Source of the DNA: UBA981 sp942490995 | Lineage (GTDB): Bacteria; Pseudomonadota; Gammaproteobacteria; Ga0077536 | Direction: 5' to 3' | Assembly (NCBI GenBank): GCA_942490995.1 | Contig: CALOBG010000006.1 | Span: 1-64,000, forward strand | Length of the DNA stretch: 64,000 nucleotides | Part shown: piece by piece, positions 1 through 9,034 of the stretch | Layout of the letters: each line of letters starts with the position of its first letter | How positions within the stretch are numbered: the stretch's first letter is position 1 | Made by a program: the position numbers and the translations under genes | The notes under the pieces: model-generated | Databases searched by the model: none | The model's input: the letters and a program-made list of their open reading frames with translations, nothing else | What the model was told of the DNA's origin: nothing

Positions 1-150
1 CCTATTAGTAATCCCCCAAAGGTACCCCAGCAGTAGTCATCCCGGTACCCCAGCAGTACCGGTGGGGTACCGCGTTACCGCTGGGGTACCGAACTCCACA
101 TTAAGTGAAGTATCAATGTATTCGCACCTGAATACATCACATTAAGTAAT
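1..150 (+). repeat. Dispersed repeat copy A (GGTACC-rich), cut by the contig edge
   Basis: The first 150 bases recur at about 3770-3920 in the same orientation with high identity. The element is rich in GGTACC palindromes and GGGGTACC/GGTACCCC inverted pairs. It also holds an 8-bp perfect inverted repeat, ATGTATTC (116-123) facing GAATACAT (130-137). The contig starts inside this copy, so the repeat probably ended the assembly here. Confidence 0.8.
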
Positions 151-3141
151 TTAAAACCACCATGTAAAATTGCTATGCATGTATCAATATATTTATCTTC
201 CATTGGCAGATTTCTCATTTTGGTACACGAACGAGTGCATCACACATTGACAATGAACTGCTGAGCAATGGCAAAGGACACTTTGTTCTGGCTAATCAAG
301 TTACTTTACGTCATCAAAATGTCTCCATGAGTCTGTGCACAAAGAAGAATGAGTCAAAACAAGCTTCATTGAGGCGATATGTTATATTTTGAGGCTCGTC
401 ACTTTTTGCGCCATTTTGCACTGCCAGTGTCTCCGCTTGCTATTTTCTCACACAAAAGGAGTGCTCCCATAGAGAGCAATACAACAATCCACCTTATTTG
501 ATACTTTTTGTGGTGCTGAATGGCTTGTGAAGATTGCACTGTTGTCTTTTTCTGAAGAAGTGGTGGTCGACGCTGGTGAGACGCAGGGTGTTGAGCTTGT
601 GACCATGACAACGAAGGAGCACATTTTCTTACCTTGTAACTCTGTTCAGCGAGAGATACAAGGTCTACATATTCCATTTGATGTTATTGAAATTAGCTAG
701 CTCTGTTATATGTAATGTAGCGACAATAGTATGTGAATACTGTCAATTGAATCATTCGACAACCACGCGCCATTTTGATGCTCAATGGTGTTCATAGGAT
801 GGTATGGTACGAGACAAGCTGCATCCACAGCTACTTGGTAAGTACATGAGGTCGACAAGAATGCATTCAACTAGATTAGTTGCTAGCTATATGGGCATCA
901 AACACTTTGAAATGGCAGTAGTTTCGTATATCCTGGCGCCGTCCAAACGACTTGGCGCGCCGACACTGAAATCATTCAAAGTACTATAGCTAGGCTTCTA
1001 GTTGGTTGCTTTAAACGTTTCAGCTACTGAATGAAAGCTAATTATCTCTACTTTAAGATGAAAAAGGAACGAAAGAAAACGACTGGATGGTTGTTGAGTA
1101 ATATTGATTTGTCGTCTAATGACCGTGACAGATGCAAAAGTTCGAACTGAAAAGATATAAACACATGTAACTCAACAACCAACCCATCAATTCCCAAAGT
1201 AAAAATATCATCACAAATCTATCTGTATGAAACTGCTGAAAATCAAGGAGCTGTCTTAAGAGAGGCCATGATTGTTGTGTAGCATGAAAATGTATGTCAA
1301 TGCCCAAGAAAATTGACTCAGATCGCAATCTGACCAGTCCACAGTGACAATCATGTCTCATGACAATTCAAGGGTATCAAACAAAAGGTATTTCCATGTA
1401 GATTCTATCGCAACAAGAAACAAAATGTACAGTGCGAGTTGTTGATTTTTGAGAGTAGATTGATTGTCGTATAATGAAAACTGAACCACTGAAGATGAAA
1501 ATTCATTGCTCATCCATTATGTCATCCCAATTGGCGCCAGTTGTAAAGAACATCACTTCATAAAAATTTCTTTCGTTTCATGTAATAACAAACTGTAATG
1601 ATACAATCCCTGAATAGGTCTTGGCCATCAAAAAGAAGGAAATGCAATCACATCGTCACCAGCGTGCCCAAGACAAAAATAGACAAGAACTCGGCCATTT
1701 TCTCCCACCAAGGTATCAAAAATGCCTAATGAGTATTTAGAATCGAAAAGTACTTGTACCTTGAAAAGAATGGAGTGAATACATGTGAGTGCCACTCAAC
1801 AAGCCAGCATGAATCAGGGCGCACGCAACAGAGTTCCAACCAAGTGGTTTTTATCCGGAAAAGCAAGCTCTTTCTCAAAAAGAAAAGCACAACACACACC
1901 AATCAGGCATATAAGAAGTAGAAGCTTACCTCACAGCACCAACAGAAACAGTCTCTGAAGAGTGAGAGCACCAAAGGCCGCCATTGTGTTGTTGGTGACT
2001 GGCAATCAAAGTGCGTCGTGGCTTTCTCATGATTGTTAGTGTGTCTGTGAGAATGTATGTTTCTCGCTTGCTGTGTGCGCGAGCCTTCTGTCGCAGGTTG
2101 TGCATAGGGAGAGGTACTGCTGCTCCACCTGCTGCTCCACCAAATGCATGCAAAGAACAACCTTACCACAACCTAACCTGGAATGATAGAACCACACAAA
2201 TGACCATCTTACCTCCCAATCCATGGGAGTCATAGTTTGAAAGCAGCCATACAAGAGACATTCCCCATCTTGCTGCCTTGTCATTTCCATCATCAACTGT
2301 TTACCAAGTTCTCTCGTGGCACTGAAAGTCTTAGCTAGTATTCTCTTACTGCATGTCCCTTGCTGCACATCCTGACTCATCATGACCAGGCATTCTTATC
2401 CCAATTAACATTCACAAACACTCTTGGTGTCAGCTAGATTCAGTATAGGTGTGGCTGGCTGAGAGCAGCCAACCAGCCATGGCAAGTGTAACACATCATG
2501 ATATGAATATATATACTCATGGGCATGTCGTGCCAGCCAGCCAGTCAGTCCCCAGCATTTCCATCATCCAAGCTAGGCCTTCCAAGCCTTGTCTGTAGAT
2601 GCAACAATGAATTCTCAAGTTGTCCTTCTCAAGTCATAGTAGCTACCATTTTCTTCAATAGATGATAAATGATCAGGTGGTGTATGTAGACAACATTATT
2701 GTAAGAAGTAGATACTCTGGCTGGTGGATAGAGCTGCCATAGCCAGCCCACTCCTCATGGATTCCTTGATTCCTTGAACAAGACCTTGGTCTTGTTTGGT
2801 CAGACAATGCAATTCTTCAATACTCATTCCTTGATCCTTGAGCCTTGTCCTTGGGTGGGGTACCTGATCCTCGTTCCTCTATCCTGGCCACTCTTGGCCT
2901 CAGTGTTTGAACCCTTCCTCAACAACCTGCTGATCCCATGCATCTTCTCCAGGTTCTCCCCAGGGGTGAAAATTGCTCCAGAACCTCGATGAATGTTGCA
3001 TTGTAATCACTCTGCCTAGCGATGTCACCATTTTCATCAGAGAAAGCTGGTCCTTGAGTTTGACCTTCCAATTCTCTGATCCTTATCAAGGTGTCCATCC
3101 ACTTGCCAACCTTGATGCCAGTTCAAGTCCTCAGCAGTATG

Positions 3142-3470
3142 GGTGAGGATGGGAAGGATGCTGGCCACTTACCCTCCAGAGTGTACTTTTTGTGTTCAGT
3201 CCCCAGATCCATGCAAAATGACTCCTCCCCTCTCAAGGAACCAACATATGTGATGACAACATATGCCCCAAAATACAACAAGTGCTTTCTCACCTGGGCA
3301 TGATCTGGCTCTTGGCAGACCATGATCACCTTATCAAGGGCCACCAGAAAGTGGATCCTGAAGGGTGAGGATGGGAGGATGCGGCCACACCCCCAGAGGT
3401 ACGGCCCCGAGCCCGGAAAAGGGAAGCCCAAAATACAACAAGTTTTCTCTCTCTCTTTCCTTCAGGCACA
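3142..3470. repeat. Diverged tandem duplication in eukaryote-like DNA
   Basis: The motif GGTGAGGATGGGA followed by GGATG and GGCCAC occurs at about 3142 and again at about 3364. CCCAAAATACAACAAGT occurs at about 3267 and about 3428. The paired order of the two motifs suggests an old duplication of roughly 160-220 bp that has since diverged with indels. No protein can be assigned to either copy. Confidence 0.45.
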
Positions 3471-3769
3471 TGATCCACTTTGGCACAAGTAAAAGTTAGA
3501 GAGAGAGAGACTCCCTTTTCCCCCCTTCCCTTACATCGTTGCCTGACAAAGCCACATTCATTTGCATCAGAGTCACATCCTCCCATCCTCTGAGCCACAC
3601 CATTTCTGTTGGACAACAGGTAAATATGGAGTGGTTCTGCCCCTGGCCATAGGATGTTCCCTCTTCCAAACCCTGAGCTGAGATTTTATAGACACCAGAG
3701 TAGCCCACTCTCAATTGACGAATAGAGTCGAATTGCTGGTAGGACCTCCCCCACTTGCTTGCCTTGCCA

Positions 3770-3925
3770 CCTATTAGTAATCCCCCAAAGGGTACCCCAG
3801 CAGTAGTCATCCCGGTACCCCAAGCAGTACCGGTGGGGTACCGCGTTACCTTCAGGGTACCGACTCCCGAATGGCAATCGTAATGTATCAATGTATTCGC
3901 ACGTGAATACATCTCATTATATGGG
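3770..3925 (+). repeat. Dispersed repeat copy B (GGTACC-rich)
   Basis: This is the second, complete-looking copy of the repeat at 1-150. Identity is near-perfect over the first 80 bases, with scattered single-base indels, and is weaker in the middle. The ATGTATTC...GAATACAT hairpin is kept. No transposase is encoded, so it could be a small non-autonomous element. Its outer ends cannot be set from two copies when one of them is truncated. Confidence 0.75.
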
Positions 3926-4084
3926 TGATTCTGTCCTGTACCCAGGGTTGGGGTAAGGATGTCTGTCCATCACCAATGCAGGGGTAGGCACGTCTGTCCA
4001 TTACCCTATTGCACACTAGTCTACTTAGAACTGCATGAAAAACACTAGGCCTTTCTGAAAGTTTCATCTAATAACTGGACTAAA

Positions 4085-4415
4085 ATTCACAGTAACGCGT
4101 TCATGCAAATTTCATTGAACTAACTGGACTTGACTCAAATTTGCAGGAACGCCTTCCTGCAAATTTCATTTGACAACTGATCAATTTTATAAACTGTTCT
4201 GAAATTTGCAGATACTGAACATTTGCAGGAACGCTGCTCCTGCAAATTTCATTTCGATCTAACTCGACTGAAATTCGCAGGAGCACGTTGCTGCAAATTT
4301 CTATTAACCATGTTATAAATTTGACAATGTTATTGAAAAACACAGAAATGCGTTCCTACAAATTTTCACAACCATGCGAACGAAAGACACATGAAGGCAT
4401 TCCTTCAAAATTTCT
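4085..4415. repeat. Array of degenerate palindromic repeats (TTTGCAGGAA...TTCCTGCAAA)
   Basis: About six copies of a 30-35-base hairpin motif lie 45-80 bases apart, starting near 4085, 4137, 4221, 4270, 4337 and 4390. The copy at 4137-4166 is a perfect 13-bp inverted repeat with a 4-base CGCC loop. The copy at 4221-4247 has 10-bp arms around ACGCTGC. The other copies keep one arm better than the other. The flanking consensus CAAATTTCAT is shared. This is typical of satellite-like or foldback repeats of eukaryotic DNA; the function is unknown. Confidence 0.7.
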
Positions 4416-4419
4416 TCAG

Positions 4420-4836
4420 TCATGGTGGTTTTCACCCTGTGCTGTTGTGCTACTTGGCCCTTCCCTCCATGGACCCACCTCAATTTCTCTGTTACCATTG
4501 TAGATAGGCTATATTTGTGTCCCACATTGGTGTTGGGTGGTAGCACCCATTACTTGGAACTTTATTGGCTGTGAAAACCCTGTCTGGGCTGGTCATAGGG
4601 GGGTTGTCACCCTGTCATGTCATGCTGGCTACTTGGCCCTTTCTCCATGGACCCACCTTAAATCCTCTGTTACAATTTTTGATTGTCTATATATTGTGTT
4701 TCACATTGGTGTTGGGTGACAGCACCCATTGCTTGGAACTTTATTAGCTAGCTGTGGAAACCACCATGTGTCACAGGATTGTCATGGTGGTTTTCACTGT
4801 CCTGTTGTGCTACTTGGCCCTTCTCTCCATGGACCC
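4420..4836. repeat. Tandem repeat of about 180 bp, third unit cut by the junction
   Basis: Three successive units share anchors. TACTTGGCCC lies at 4451, 4630 and 4811, and CACATTGGTGTTGGGTG at 4523 and 4702, giving periods of 179-181 bp. Each unit runs from a TGGTTTTCAC-like start through CTCCATGGACCCACCT. The third unit stops right after GGACCC, where bacterial rsmB begins. The repeat structure is direct; its biological class is unknown. Confidence 0.8.
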
Positions 4837-5547
4837 GCACCTGAGCAACGCGCACGCCAGTTGCGCGGCCTCGTCCTGGACCGACACAGCGCCGGCGGCG
4901 AATCCCGGTAAACGTTCGACCGCAAGCGCTTCGTCGAGCACGATGCCCTGTGCGGAGAATCGAGTCGCGCTGGCTGCATGGCCGGCGCTGGCGAGTTGCG
5001 CGAGGTAATCGGTGCGCGAATTCCTGAGCGGGTTGACCCGCAAGGTCTGCGGCGGATGTCGGTTGTTGGCCGCAAGGACGGCGCGCCAATCCTGCGGCCA
5101 GTCGCGCGCGATGTGCTCGATCAACCACTGTGGGTGCTCGAAGTGGATCGCGCCGTTGTCGGCGACCGCGGGCGCGGTGCCGTCGCTGGCGCGACGCAGG
5201 ACCGCGTTGACCAGCCCACAGGCCCATTTCTTTTGCAGCACCCGCGCCGCTTCGACGTTGCTCGAAACCGCGGCATGGGCCGGCACCTGCATGTGCGAGA
5301 TCTGGTACAGCGCGCTGAGCAGGAGTGTTTCGATATCGACGTCCTTGCGCCGCAAAGGCTTTTCCAGCATTGCCCGCAGCCGCTCGGTGAGTGAGTAGTA
5401 GTTACGCAATACGCCGTAAACGCAGGCCAGCGCGAACGCCGTATCGCGCTCGTTGCCGATTGCCGCGCGCATCCGCGGTGCTTCGCGGGACAGCGAACGG
5501 CCGTCGTGGATCACCGCCTTGAGCGTGGTCGCAATGGTGGCACGCAC
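4837..5547 (-). CDS. rsmB: 16S rRNA (cytosine-967-C5)-methyltransferase RsmB, 3' part missing
   Basis: RsmB methylates C967 of 16S rRNA using S-adenosylmethionine. The visible part, about 237 codons, covers the NusB-like RNA-binding domain (RSLSREAP, ALYQISHMQVPAHAAVSS, GLVNAVLRR) and the start of the methyltransferase domain (TLRVN, LPGFAAGAVSVQDEAAQ). It then breaks off just before the expected SAM-binding loop (DACAAPGGKT type) and the two catalytic cysteines. The reading frame runs a few codons into the eukaryote-like repeat and stops, so the truncation is caused by the contig junction rather than by gene decay. I chose a GTG at 5547, just after the fmt stop; a CTG overlapping that stop (5565) is possible. 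The family normally has about 430 residues. Its place after fmt matches gammaproteobacteria. Confidence 0.88.
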
Positions 5548-5561
5548 GGCGGCTGACTGGT

Positions 5562-6497
5562 TCAGAGCAGCTTCCCGTAGCCGTTGATAAACGCCGCGGC
5601 GCTCATCCGCTGTTTGCCCTGCGGCTGCAACTCGTGAAGCTTGAGGATCCCGGCGCCGGTCATGACCGCCAGCACGTCGCCGGCAGCGTTGACCAGGCAG
5701 CCCGGTGTGGCGGTGGCCGTGGGTGAGGCCGTTTCCGTCGCGAGCGTAGCGGCGTGGACTTTGACCTCGAGCGCACCGAGACGCGCGCGCGCACCCGGGT
5801 TCGGCGCAAGGGCACGGATCTGGCGCTCGAGGTCCACCGCGCTGCGTGTCCAATCGATGACCTGGTCGGCGGCGGTGATTTTTTCGGCATAGCTAACCCG
5901 GGTTTCATCCTGCGGGGTTTCGCCCAGCGGCCCACTGTCGAAAAGATCGAGTGCCGCCGTGAGGGCGATGCCGCCGAGCTCGGCGAGCTTGTCATGCAGC
6001 GACCCGCCGGTCTCTTCAGGCGCAATATCGCAGGCGCGCTGCAACCAGACCGGACCGGCGTCGAGCCGCTCGACGATGCGCATGATCGAGATCCCGCTGC
6101 GCGTATCGCCGGCCATGATCGCGCGCTGGATCGGCGCCGCGCCGCGCCAGCGCGGCAGTAGTGACGCGTGTACGTTGATGGCGTGGGTGGTCATTTCGAG
6201 GATCGCCTGCGGCAGGATCAAGCCGTAAGCCGCGACTACGAGCACATCGGCCTTGAGCGCGGCATAGTCCGCGCGGATCGCGGACGTGGTGAAATCGACA
6301 GGTTGCCGGACGCTGATCGCGGCGTCTTCGGCGCAGCGTTTGACCGGTCCCGGGGTCAGTTTGCGCCCGCGCCCGGACGGCCGGTCGGGCTGCGTATAGA
6401 CCGCCGCGATCTCTGCGCGCGGATGCGACCGCAGCGCGTTCAGGCTCGGCACCGCGAATTCGGGCGTGCCGGCAAAGATGATGCGCAACTGCTTCAC
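5562..6497 (-). CDS. fmt: Methionyl-tRNA formyltransferase
   Basis: Fmt formylates the amino group of Met-tRNAfMet with 10-formyl-tetrahydrofolate so that translation can initiate. The 311-residue length is typical. The N-terminal formyltransferase fold starts with RIIFAGTPEFAVPS, and the active-site segment reads HASLLPRWRGAAPIQ followed by MAGD. The C-terminal OB-like domain ends in GYGKLL. The ORF begins with GTG at 6497. It lies 60 bp downstream of def and abuts rsmB, the usual def-fmt-rsmB translation-start operon. Peptide deformylase, which removes the formyl group later, is the next gene upstream. Confidence 0.97.
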   Translation of the reverse strand: MKQLRIIFAGTPEFAVPSLNALRSHPRAEIAAVYTQPDRPSGRGRKLTPGPVKRCAEDAAISVRQPVDFTTSAIRADYAALKADVLVVAAYGLILPQAILEMTTHAINVHASLLPRWRGAAPIQRAIMAGDTRSGISIMRIVERLDAGPVWLQRACDIAPEETGGSLHDKLAELGGIALTAALDLFDSGPLGETPQDETRVSYAEKITAADQVIDWTRSAVDLERQIRALAPNPGARARLGALEVKVHAATLATETASPTATATPGCLVNAAGDVLAVMTGAGILKLHELQPQGKQRMSAAAFINGYGKLL

Positions 6498-6557
6498 GGG
6501 TTTGGGGAGGAGTCGGGTTGCGGGTGGGCGCGGCGGTGGCGCCGGCGGTGGCCGTGT

Positions 6558-7061
6558 TCAGCCGGCGAGACGCTGCTCTTTCTCAAGTCTCTTGCGGATC
6601 CGGGTCTGTTTCAGCTGGGACAGATAATCGACAAAAAGTTTACCGTCGAGGTGATCGATCTCATGCTGAATACAGACCGCCAGCAGACCATCGGCGCTGA
6701 GTTCGAACGTGTTGCCGTCGCGGTCCTGCGCCCGCACTACAACTTGTTCCGCGCGCTGCACGGTTTCGAACACATCCGGGACCGACAGGCAGCCTTCTTC
6801 CATTTCTTCGTCGCCGATGGCCTCGATGACCACCGGATTGACGAAATGCTGCGGCGCTTCTTTAGCGGTCGATACGTCGATCACGACAACGCGCTGGTGG
6901 ACATTTATCTGGCTGGCGGCGAGGCCGATGCCGGGGGCGGCGTACATGGTCTCGAACATATCGTCGATGAGGCGGCCGAGGTCGGCATCGAAACGCGTGA
7001 CGGGTGCGGCGACCGTGCGCAGACGCGGATCGGGATGATGGAGTATGTGTCGAATAGCCAT
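6558..7061 (-). CDS. def: Peptide deformylase
   Basis: This metalloenzyme removes the formyl group from nascent proteins. With the ATG at 7061 (MAIRHILHHPD) it has 167 residues, the usual size. All three signature motifs are present: GIGLAASQ at about 44-51, EGCLSVP at about 89-95 with the metal-binding Cys, and QHEIDHLDG with the two metal His residues and catalytic Glu at about 132-140. Upstream in-frame ATGs would add a non-conserved leader, so I rejected them. It is the first gene of the leftward def-fmt-rsmB operon and divergent from the LysM gene. Confidence 0.97.
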   Translation of the reverse strand: MAIRHILHHPDPRLRTVAAPVTRFDADLGRLIDDMFETMYAAPGIGLAASQINVHQRVVVIDVSTAKEAPQHFVNPVVIEAIGDEEMEEGCLSVPDVFETVQRAEQVVVRAQDRDGNTFELSADGLLAVCIQHEIDHLDGKLFVDYLSQLKQTRIRKRLEKEQRLAG

Positions 7062-7225
7062 GGTAATTCGCTTGACCGCTTCGGTTGGCTGAAGAGTACT
7101 TGTAAGACACTGATTATTCAATAAGATTCCTTGAATAACCCAGGATCCGGCGAGTCGGCCGCAGGTATTTCAATTTGTCCTTATTCTGCTAAACTACATT
7201 AAAGAAATCACGTAAGAGTACTGAC

Positions 7226-8398
7226 ATGTCGAGAAAAATTGCCATTTTTCTTGGATCGCTGTTGATCTGGTCCCTGGTCGCCGCCGAAGGGGTCGAAGTA
7301 CGCAGTGATAATCCGGGCACCTACACCGTCAAGAAAGGTGACACGCTGTGGGATATCGCCGGTCAGTTTTTGACCCGTCCGTGGCAATGGCCGGAAATCT
7401 GGGAAGCCAATTCCCAGATCGCCAATCCGCACCTGATCTACCCCGGCGACGTGCTTGCCCTTACCTACAAGGACGGTCGGCCGCTGCTCGGGTTTGTCGG
7501 TAACCGTCTGGTTAAATTGACCCCGACGATCCGCGAAACCCGGCACGATCAGGCTGTTGCACCGATCCCGCTGGATGCGATCCAGCAGTTCCTGTCGCGG
7601 CCGCTGGTGGTCAGTAAAAACGAACTCGACCAGTCGGCCTACATCGTCGGCAGCCAGGACGAACACCTGACGTTTGGCAGCGGACACCGCATTTACGCGC
7701 GCGCCATGGGGCAGCCGACGACCAACAAGTTCTCGATTTTCCGGCAGGGCGGACCTTATCGCGACCCCGACAGCCGTGAAATCCTTGGCTACGAGGCGGA
7801 ACATGTCGGCGACGCGCTGGCCGAGCGCTTTGGCGATCCGGCGACGCTGCAGATCATCAAGGCGACCAAGGAAGTCGTCAAAGGCGATCGCCTGCTGCCG
7901 CAGGAAAGCGATGAGATCCTGGAATTTATTCCGCACGCCCCCGGCGGCGAAGTCACCGGGAAAATTATTTCGGTCATGAATGGGGTGTCTCAGATCGGAC
8001 AACACCAGGTGGTGGTACTGAACCGTGGTATCGACGACGGACTCGAGCCCGGCCACGTACTGGCGATCTACCAGGACGGCGAAATCATCGAAGACGTTAT
8101 TGGCAGCGATATTGCCAAGCGCAACAAACTGGCGGAAAACCTGCGCGCCGAACACGAAAATCCCAGCGCCCTGGGGCGCATGATGCAAAGCGTTGTGAAC
8201 GAAGTGCAGGCCGCTGACCGCGCCCTGCGCGATTTTGTCGGCACGCCGGTCGAGGGTGGTTCTTCGGTCACCGTGCAGTTGCCGCAGGAGCGCGCCGGTG
8301 AATTGATGGTGTTCCGGACCTTCGATCGGGTCAGCTACGGTCTGGTGATGAATACTCAGCGCGCCGTGCATCTGCACGATCACGTGCGCAATCCCTGA
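7226..8398 (+). CDS. LysM peptidoglycan-binding protein, TsaP-like
   Basis: This is a 390-residue exported protein. An N-terminal hydrophobic signal segment (IAIFLGSLLIWSLVAAEG) is followed by one LysM domain at about 30-82 (YTVKKGDTLWDIA, WPEIWEANSQIANPHLIYPGDVLAL). A long C-terminal region has no motif I can name, apart from a segment resembling beta-rich domains (VVVLNRGIDDGLEPGHVLAIYQ). In Pseudomonas the gene between def and dprA encodes TsaP, a LysM protein that anchors the type IV pilus secretin to peptidoglycan. Position and domain order fit that role here, but no pilus genes are visible to confirm it. A short A/T-rich upstream region with TAAACT near 7190 could hold its promoter. Confidence 0.85.
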   Translation: MSRKIAIFLGSLLIWSLVAAEGVEVRSDNPGTYTVKKGDTLWDIAGQFLTRPWQWPEIWEANSQIANPHLIYPGDVLALTYKDGRPLLGFVGNRLVKLTPTIRETRHDQAVAPIPLDAIQQFLSRPLVVSKNELDQSAYIVGSQDEHLTFGSGHRIYARAMGQPTTNKFSIFRQGGPYRDPDSREILGYEAEHVGDALAERFGDPATLQIIKATKEVVKGDRLLPQESDEILEFIPHAPGGEVTGKIISVMNGVSQIGQHQVVVLNRGIDDGLEPGHVLAIYQDGEIIEDVIGSDIAKRNKLAENLRAEHENPSALGRMMQSVVNEVQAADRALRDFVGTPVEGGSSVTVQLPQERAGELMVFRTFDRVSYGLVMNTQRAVHLHDHVRNP

Positions 8399-9000
8399 CT
8401 GGTTGGTGAAAAACTACTGCGGAGGTCGTGCGCGGCGTTGCGGGCTCGTCTGCGGTCCTCATTTATCGGCATAAACTCCGGTCCTCGTCTCGCGCGCGCC
8501 TTGCGCCCGACCTTCCTCGCTACGTTTTTCACCACCCTGTACGACTGGTGAAAAACTACTGGGGAGGCCGTGGGCGGCGTTGCGGGCTCGCCTGCGGTCC
8601 TCATTTATCGATATAAGCTCCGGTCCTCGTCTCGCGCGCGCCTTGCATACCGCACTCCTCGCTACGTTTTTCGCCAATCTGTACGCTTGGTGAAAAACTA
8701 CTGCGGAGGTCGTGCGCGGCGTTGCGGGCTCGGCAGCCAGCCTCATTTACACCACTAAACTCCGGTCCTCGTCTCGCGCACGCCTTGCCCACGGCATTCC
8801 CGGCTCACGTTTTTCACCAACCTGTACGACTGGTTAAAAACTACTGCGGAAACCGTGGGCGGCGTTGTGCGCTCGCCTGCGGTCCCCATTTATCGATATA
8901 AACTCCGGTCCTCGTCTCGCGCACGCCTTGCCCACGGCATTCCCGGCTCACGTTTTTCGCCAATCTGTACGGTTGGCGAAAAACTACGGCGGGTGCTGTG
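8399..9000. repeat. Five-unit 142-bp tandem array with covarying hairpins
   Basis: The stretch between the LysM stop codon and dprA is filled by direct repeats. The motif GGTGAAAAACTAC (or variants) starts units at 8405, 8547, 8689, 8832 and 8975, so the period is 142-143 bp; the last unit is partial. At each unit border GTTTTTCRCCA faces TGGYGAAAAAC across a 9-11-base loop containing CTGTAC. Stems lie at 8524-8556 (11 bp, perfect), 8666-8698 (12 bp, one G-T), 8809-8841 (one mismatch) and 8952-8984 (12 bp, perfect). The perfect stems use different base pairs, CACC/GGTG versus CGCC/GGCG. The unit length is not a multiple of three, so the repeated ORFs here are not expected to be genes. It is not a CRISPR array. 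Confidence 0.9.
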
Positions 9001-9034
9001 CAAGCGCGGGCCGGTGCGCTTAAAATGAACCGCG

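Larger units (their letters stand above)
1..4836. other. Non-coding, eukaryote-like segment fused to the bacterial contig
   Basis: This stretch is visibly AT-richer than everything after 4837. All reading frames are short and none resembles a known protein. It contains dispersed direct repeats, palindromic repeats, a tandem repeat, a GA dinucleotide run near 3498 and a CCAG-type repeat near 2530. Minus-strand sequences resembling splice donors (GAG followed by GTAAG) occur at 1930 and 2213. Together these features look like intergenic or intronic DNA of an animal or other eukaryote, perhaps the host of the bacterium. No tRNA, rRNA or bacterial gene is visible here. The eukaryotic origin is inferred from composition and repeat style; the species cannot be named from sequence alone. 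Confidence 0.7.

Noticed and set aside
1..4836. Protein-coding genes in the left segment (several ORFs of 60-138 codons)
   Set aside because: They overlap on both strands, run through repeats and have no recognisable motif.
8399..9000. Possible CRISPR or repeated small proteins in the tandem array
   Set aside because: The unit is 142 bp with no short spacers, and the length is not a multiple of three, so minus-strand ORFs change frame. No Cas gene is near.
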